Origin: Alphaproteobacteria bacterium
GTDB lineage: Bacteria; Pseudomonadota; Alphaproteobacteria; SMXP01
Reading direction: 5' to 3'
NCBI GenBank assembly: GCA_028285305.1
Contig: JANQPV010000037.1
Location: 30,838-94,837, forward strand
Length of the DNA stretch: 64,000 bases
Under the pieces are notes generated by a model. It worked only from the letters and a program-made list of their open reading frames with translations, was not told where the DNA came from and searched no databases. This document shows positions 62,258-64,000 of the stretch, piece by piece; the first letter of the stretch is position 1; every line of letters starts with the position of its first letter. The position numbers and the translations under genes are program-made.

Positions 62258-62902
62258 TCAATCTCTTGATTTCGATTTTAATTCGTCCAAAGAAGGAACA
62301 ATGGACGTAGACTCCAGAATATCGTTCGCCACTTGCCGAATGACCCGCTCGCTTCTGCCCATCCGGTCAAGAGTTGATGCCGGACGATCAATCATAAGAA
62401 GCGTTATGCCGTGAACCATGGACCAAGCCGCCATGGAATGGACGTGCAGTTGGTGAGATGTCAGTTCATAGGGCCGAGCACATGCGGCAACGGTCTCACG
62501 CAGAACATCGAAGCATCTGTCTCCCGCGACTGCCAAAAACTCAGGCGCACCACCTGACAAGGTGGGACCGAACATGAGCTTGTAAATCGCCGGATGCTTT
62601 GCGCCATGCGTAATGTAGGCAATCCCGATCGCTTTAAGGGCCTCCCGTGGCGCCTCAGCTTTACGTGACGCGGCCCGACACGCCGCCGTGGCAAGGCGCC
62701 GAAACCCTTCTGCAGCGACATGGGCAAGGAGATCAATTTTGTCCTCAAAATGGCTGTAGGCTGCCATATGACTCACATTTGCTCTTCGCGACAGCGTTCG
62801 CATGGAAAACTCCCAACCGTTCGTCTCCTCAATGAGCGAAAACGCCTCTTTGATGAGCACATTCTTCAAATCACCGTGATGGTATGTCTTCTTTTTTTTC
62901 AC
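62258..62902 (-). CDS. TetR/AcrR-family repressor of the efflux operon
   Basis: Helix-turn-helix repressor of 214 residues: N-terminal DNA-binding domain (YHHGDLKNVLIKEAFSLIEE, RTLSRRANVSHMAAYSHFED) and a helical ligand-binding domain of the WHG/AcrR-C type (HPAIYKLMFGPTLSG, HVHSMAAWSMVHGITLLMID). First gene of a regulator, adaptor, pump unit; the adaptor gene starts 50 bp after its stop. Two related 21-bp palindromes begin 16 bp upstream of its start, which fits negative autoregulation and pump induction by a ligand. Confidence 0.93.
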   Translation of the reverse strand: MKKKKTYHHGDLKNVLIKEAFSLIEETNGWEFSMRTLSRRANVSHMAAYSHFEDKIDLLAHVAAEGFRRLATAACRAASRKAEAPREALKAIGIAYITHGAKHPAIYKLMFGPTLSGGAPEFLAVAGDRCFDVLRETVAACARPYELTSHQLHVHSMAAWSMVHGITLLMIDRPASTLDRMGRSERVIRQVANDILESTSIVPSLDELKSKSRD

Positions 62903-62917
62903 TCACCTATTCCTGGG

Positions 62918-62938
62918 TATCTTTACGTTGGATAGATA
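62918..62938 (-). promoter_or_regulatory. Predicted TetR operator, copy 1
   Basis: A 21-bp imperfect palindrome with core ATCTTTACGTTGGATAGAT, 16-36 bp upstream of tetR. It matches copy 2 at 17 of 21 positions; its right arm is diverged. Confidence 0.65.
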
Positions 62939-62957
62939 ACGGCGGATTACAGGAAAT

Positions 62958-62978
62958 AATCTTTATGTTGTAAAGATA
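62958..62978 (-). promoter_or_regulatory. Predicted TetR operator, copy 2
   Basis: ATCTTTA (62959-62965), spacer TGTTG, TAAAGAT (62971-62977) is a perfect 7-bp inverted repeat, starting exactly 40 bp from copy 1. The two sites are on the same face of the helix, consistent with cooperative repressor binding. Confidence 0.72.
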
Positions 62979-63232
62979 TGAAAATGATCGTTCACATCAA
63001 TCGAACTAATGGCTGGTATGCACAAAGAAGAGATCTTTTCGGTCAACCGGAGCAAAACCATCTAAGCGCATAGGAAAGATTCATCCGAATTTCGCGAAGA
63101 CACGCAATTCTCTGACGCGCCGCCTTTCATACGCGAGGGCGCCCGATGGCTGAGAGACATGTCGATTAGATAAGGAAGACGGGCGCAAAGCTGTCAGCTG
63201 TGCTATGAGCGCAACGCGGAACGTGAAAACGT

Positions 63233-64000
63233 CTAAGCTGCCCAGCCTTGCAGACGAGCAGCTTCTTCCCGCACTTTTTCAGGGCCGCCGAGGATCTGCC
63301 GGTTAAAGCCGATGCGCTTGAACCAATAGTGCAATCCCATGAGATCCGTGAACCCCATGCCGCCATGGACTTCCGTAGCGGTTCGGGCGACGAATTGGCC
63401 AACATCCGCAAGCTGAGATTTCGCCAGCATGGACATGAGGGGCGCTTCGTCCGGCCTTTCGTCGTGAGCGTAAGCCGCATACCAGATGAGAGACCGGCAC
63501 GGTTCAAGTTCTGATGCCATCTCCGCGCACATATGTTTCACAGCTTGGAAGGAGGCAATCACCCGGTTGAACTGCTTACGATCCTTGGCATAAGTAACCG
63601 CCTTTTCGATCATCATATCGCCCGCGCCCAGCGTATCGGCCGCGAGCAACACGCGTCCCATGCTGATCATGCGGCCAGCGGTCTGCCCCGATTTGTTTTC
63701 GGCGGATAGCGCTTCCGCCTCTGCTCCATCAAATAGCAATTCGCTGAGGGGGCGAGTCCGGTCAATGGTCGTGAGTTCGTTCCGCTTGAAACCGGACACG
63801 CTCGCGTCGACAAGGTGAAGCGCCCCTGCACTGTCCGCAACGAGAATATGCGTGGCGTCCTGCGTCTCGAGTCCGAACATCGCCTTGCCGGTGAGTTTGC
63901 CCCCGGAGGCTTCGACCTTCGCGCCCTCCCGGGCCCCCACCTGTTCAGCAATTGCAACACCGATGCGGAACTCGCCGGAGGCTATCTTGGGGAGATACTC
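63233..64000 (-). CDS. Acyl-CoA dehydrogenase (5' end cut by window)
   Basis: FAD enzyme introducing a double bond into an acyl-CoA. The reading frame is open to the window edge, giving 255 C-terminal residues: EYLPKIASGEFRIGVAIAEQ, LTTIDRTRPLSELLFDGAEA, a helical C-domain with DRKQFNRVIASFQAVKHMCA, and TEVHGGMGFTDLMGLHYWFK, where the usual catalytic-glutamate region begins. The gene continues to the right beyond position 64000, so the start is missing. The substrate chain length is unknown. The 254 bp between its stop and tetR hold the TetR operators and no clear gene. Confidence 0.93.
   Translation of the reverse strand, partial: EYLPKIASGEFRIGVAIAEQVGAREGAKVEASGGKLTGKAMFGLETQDATHILVADSAGALHLVDASVSGFKRNELTTIDRTRPLSELLFDGAEAEALSAENKSGQTAGRMISMGRVLLAADTLGAGDMMIEKAVTYAKDRKQFNRVIASFQAVKHMCAEMASELEPCRSLIWYAAYAHDERPDEAPLMSMLAKSQLADVGQFVARTATEVHGGMGFTDLMGLHYWFKRIGFNRQILGGPEKVREEAARLQGWAA

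Noticed and set aside
62978..63073. Short plus-strand frame (about 31 codons) beside the TetR operators
   Set aside because: Lacks a ribosome site and overlaps operator copy 2; likely chance.

Overview
The window is a contiguous piece of an alphaproteobacterial chromosome with mid-50s GC by eye. I see no tRNA, rRNA, CRISPR array, prophage or insertion sequence. Three things point to Alphaproteobacteria: the gene order mraZ-rsmH-ftsL-ftsI-murE-murF-mraY-murD-ftsW-murG-murC-murB-ddl-ftsQ-ftsA-ftsZ followed by lpxC-bamD-recN-ligA; an FtsZ with a very long C-terminal linker; and an ArsR-methyltransferase regulator ahead of metF and a two-gene metH. A split MetH is something I associate with Caulobacter-like lineages, but I cannot name a genus.

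Region 1 (1-25.6 kb, almost all minus strand) is the division and cell wall (dcw) cluster plus envelope and DNA repair genes. The first 16 genes from mraZ to ftsZ are packed with short overlaps or gaps. Five TGGG repeats at an exact 10-bp period upstream of mraZ look like its autoregulatory operator. A strong hairpin terminator closes the ftsZ end, so lpxC must have its own promoter. A small XRE regulator sits between bamD and lpxC on the other strand. Six genes use GTG starts.

Region 2 (25.7-34.7 kb) holds the RNase P RNA gene, an AmpD-type amidase, an EamA exporter, a glutathione-transferase-like protein with a C-terminal membrane anchor resembling animal GDAP1, a TerB/DnaJ protein, a fused 5-oxoprolinase/hydantoinase, and a 27-residue single-span membrane protein gene with its own terminator.

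Region 3 (34.7-44.7 kb) holds the methionine cycle operon (ArsR-methyltransferase regulator, metF, metH in two parts), then the lipid-asymmetry genes mlaA and mlaC, and the ABC-F factor EttA. A PH-domain membrane protein follows.

Region 4 (44.7-51 kb) is a mixed metabolic stretch: alpha/beta hydrolase, DNA photolyase, a CmcJ/NvfI-type oxygenase, a TSUP permease, an SDR oxidoreductase and two proteins of unknown function.

Region 5 (51-57.6 kb) looks like an energy or low-oxygen module: a CBS-BON protein, a CBS-GGDEF diguanylate cyclase, a class I PHA synthase and a P-type cation ATPase, with an FNR/FixK-type palindrome upstream of the ATPase gene.

Region 6 (57.9-64 kb) is a TetR-controlled RND efflux pump (regulator, membrane fusion protein, pump) with two matching operator palindromes, followed by an acyl-CoA dehydrogenase cut by the window edge. 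ligA is cut by the other edge.
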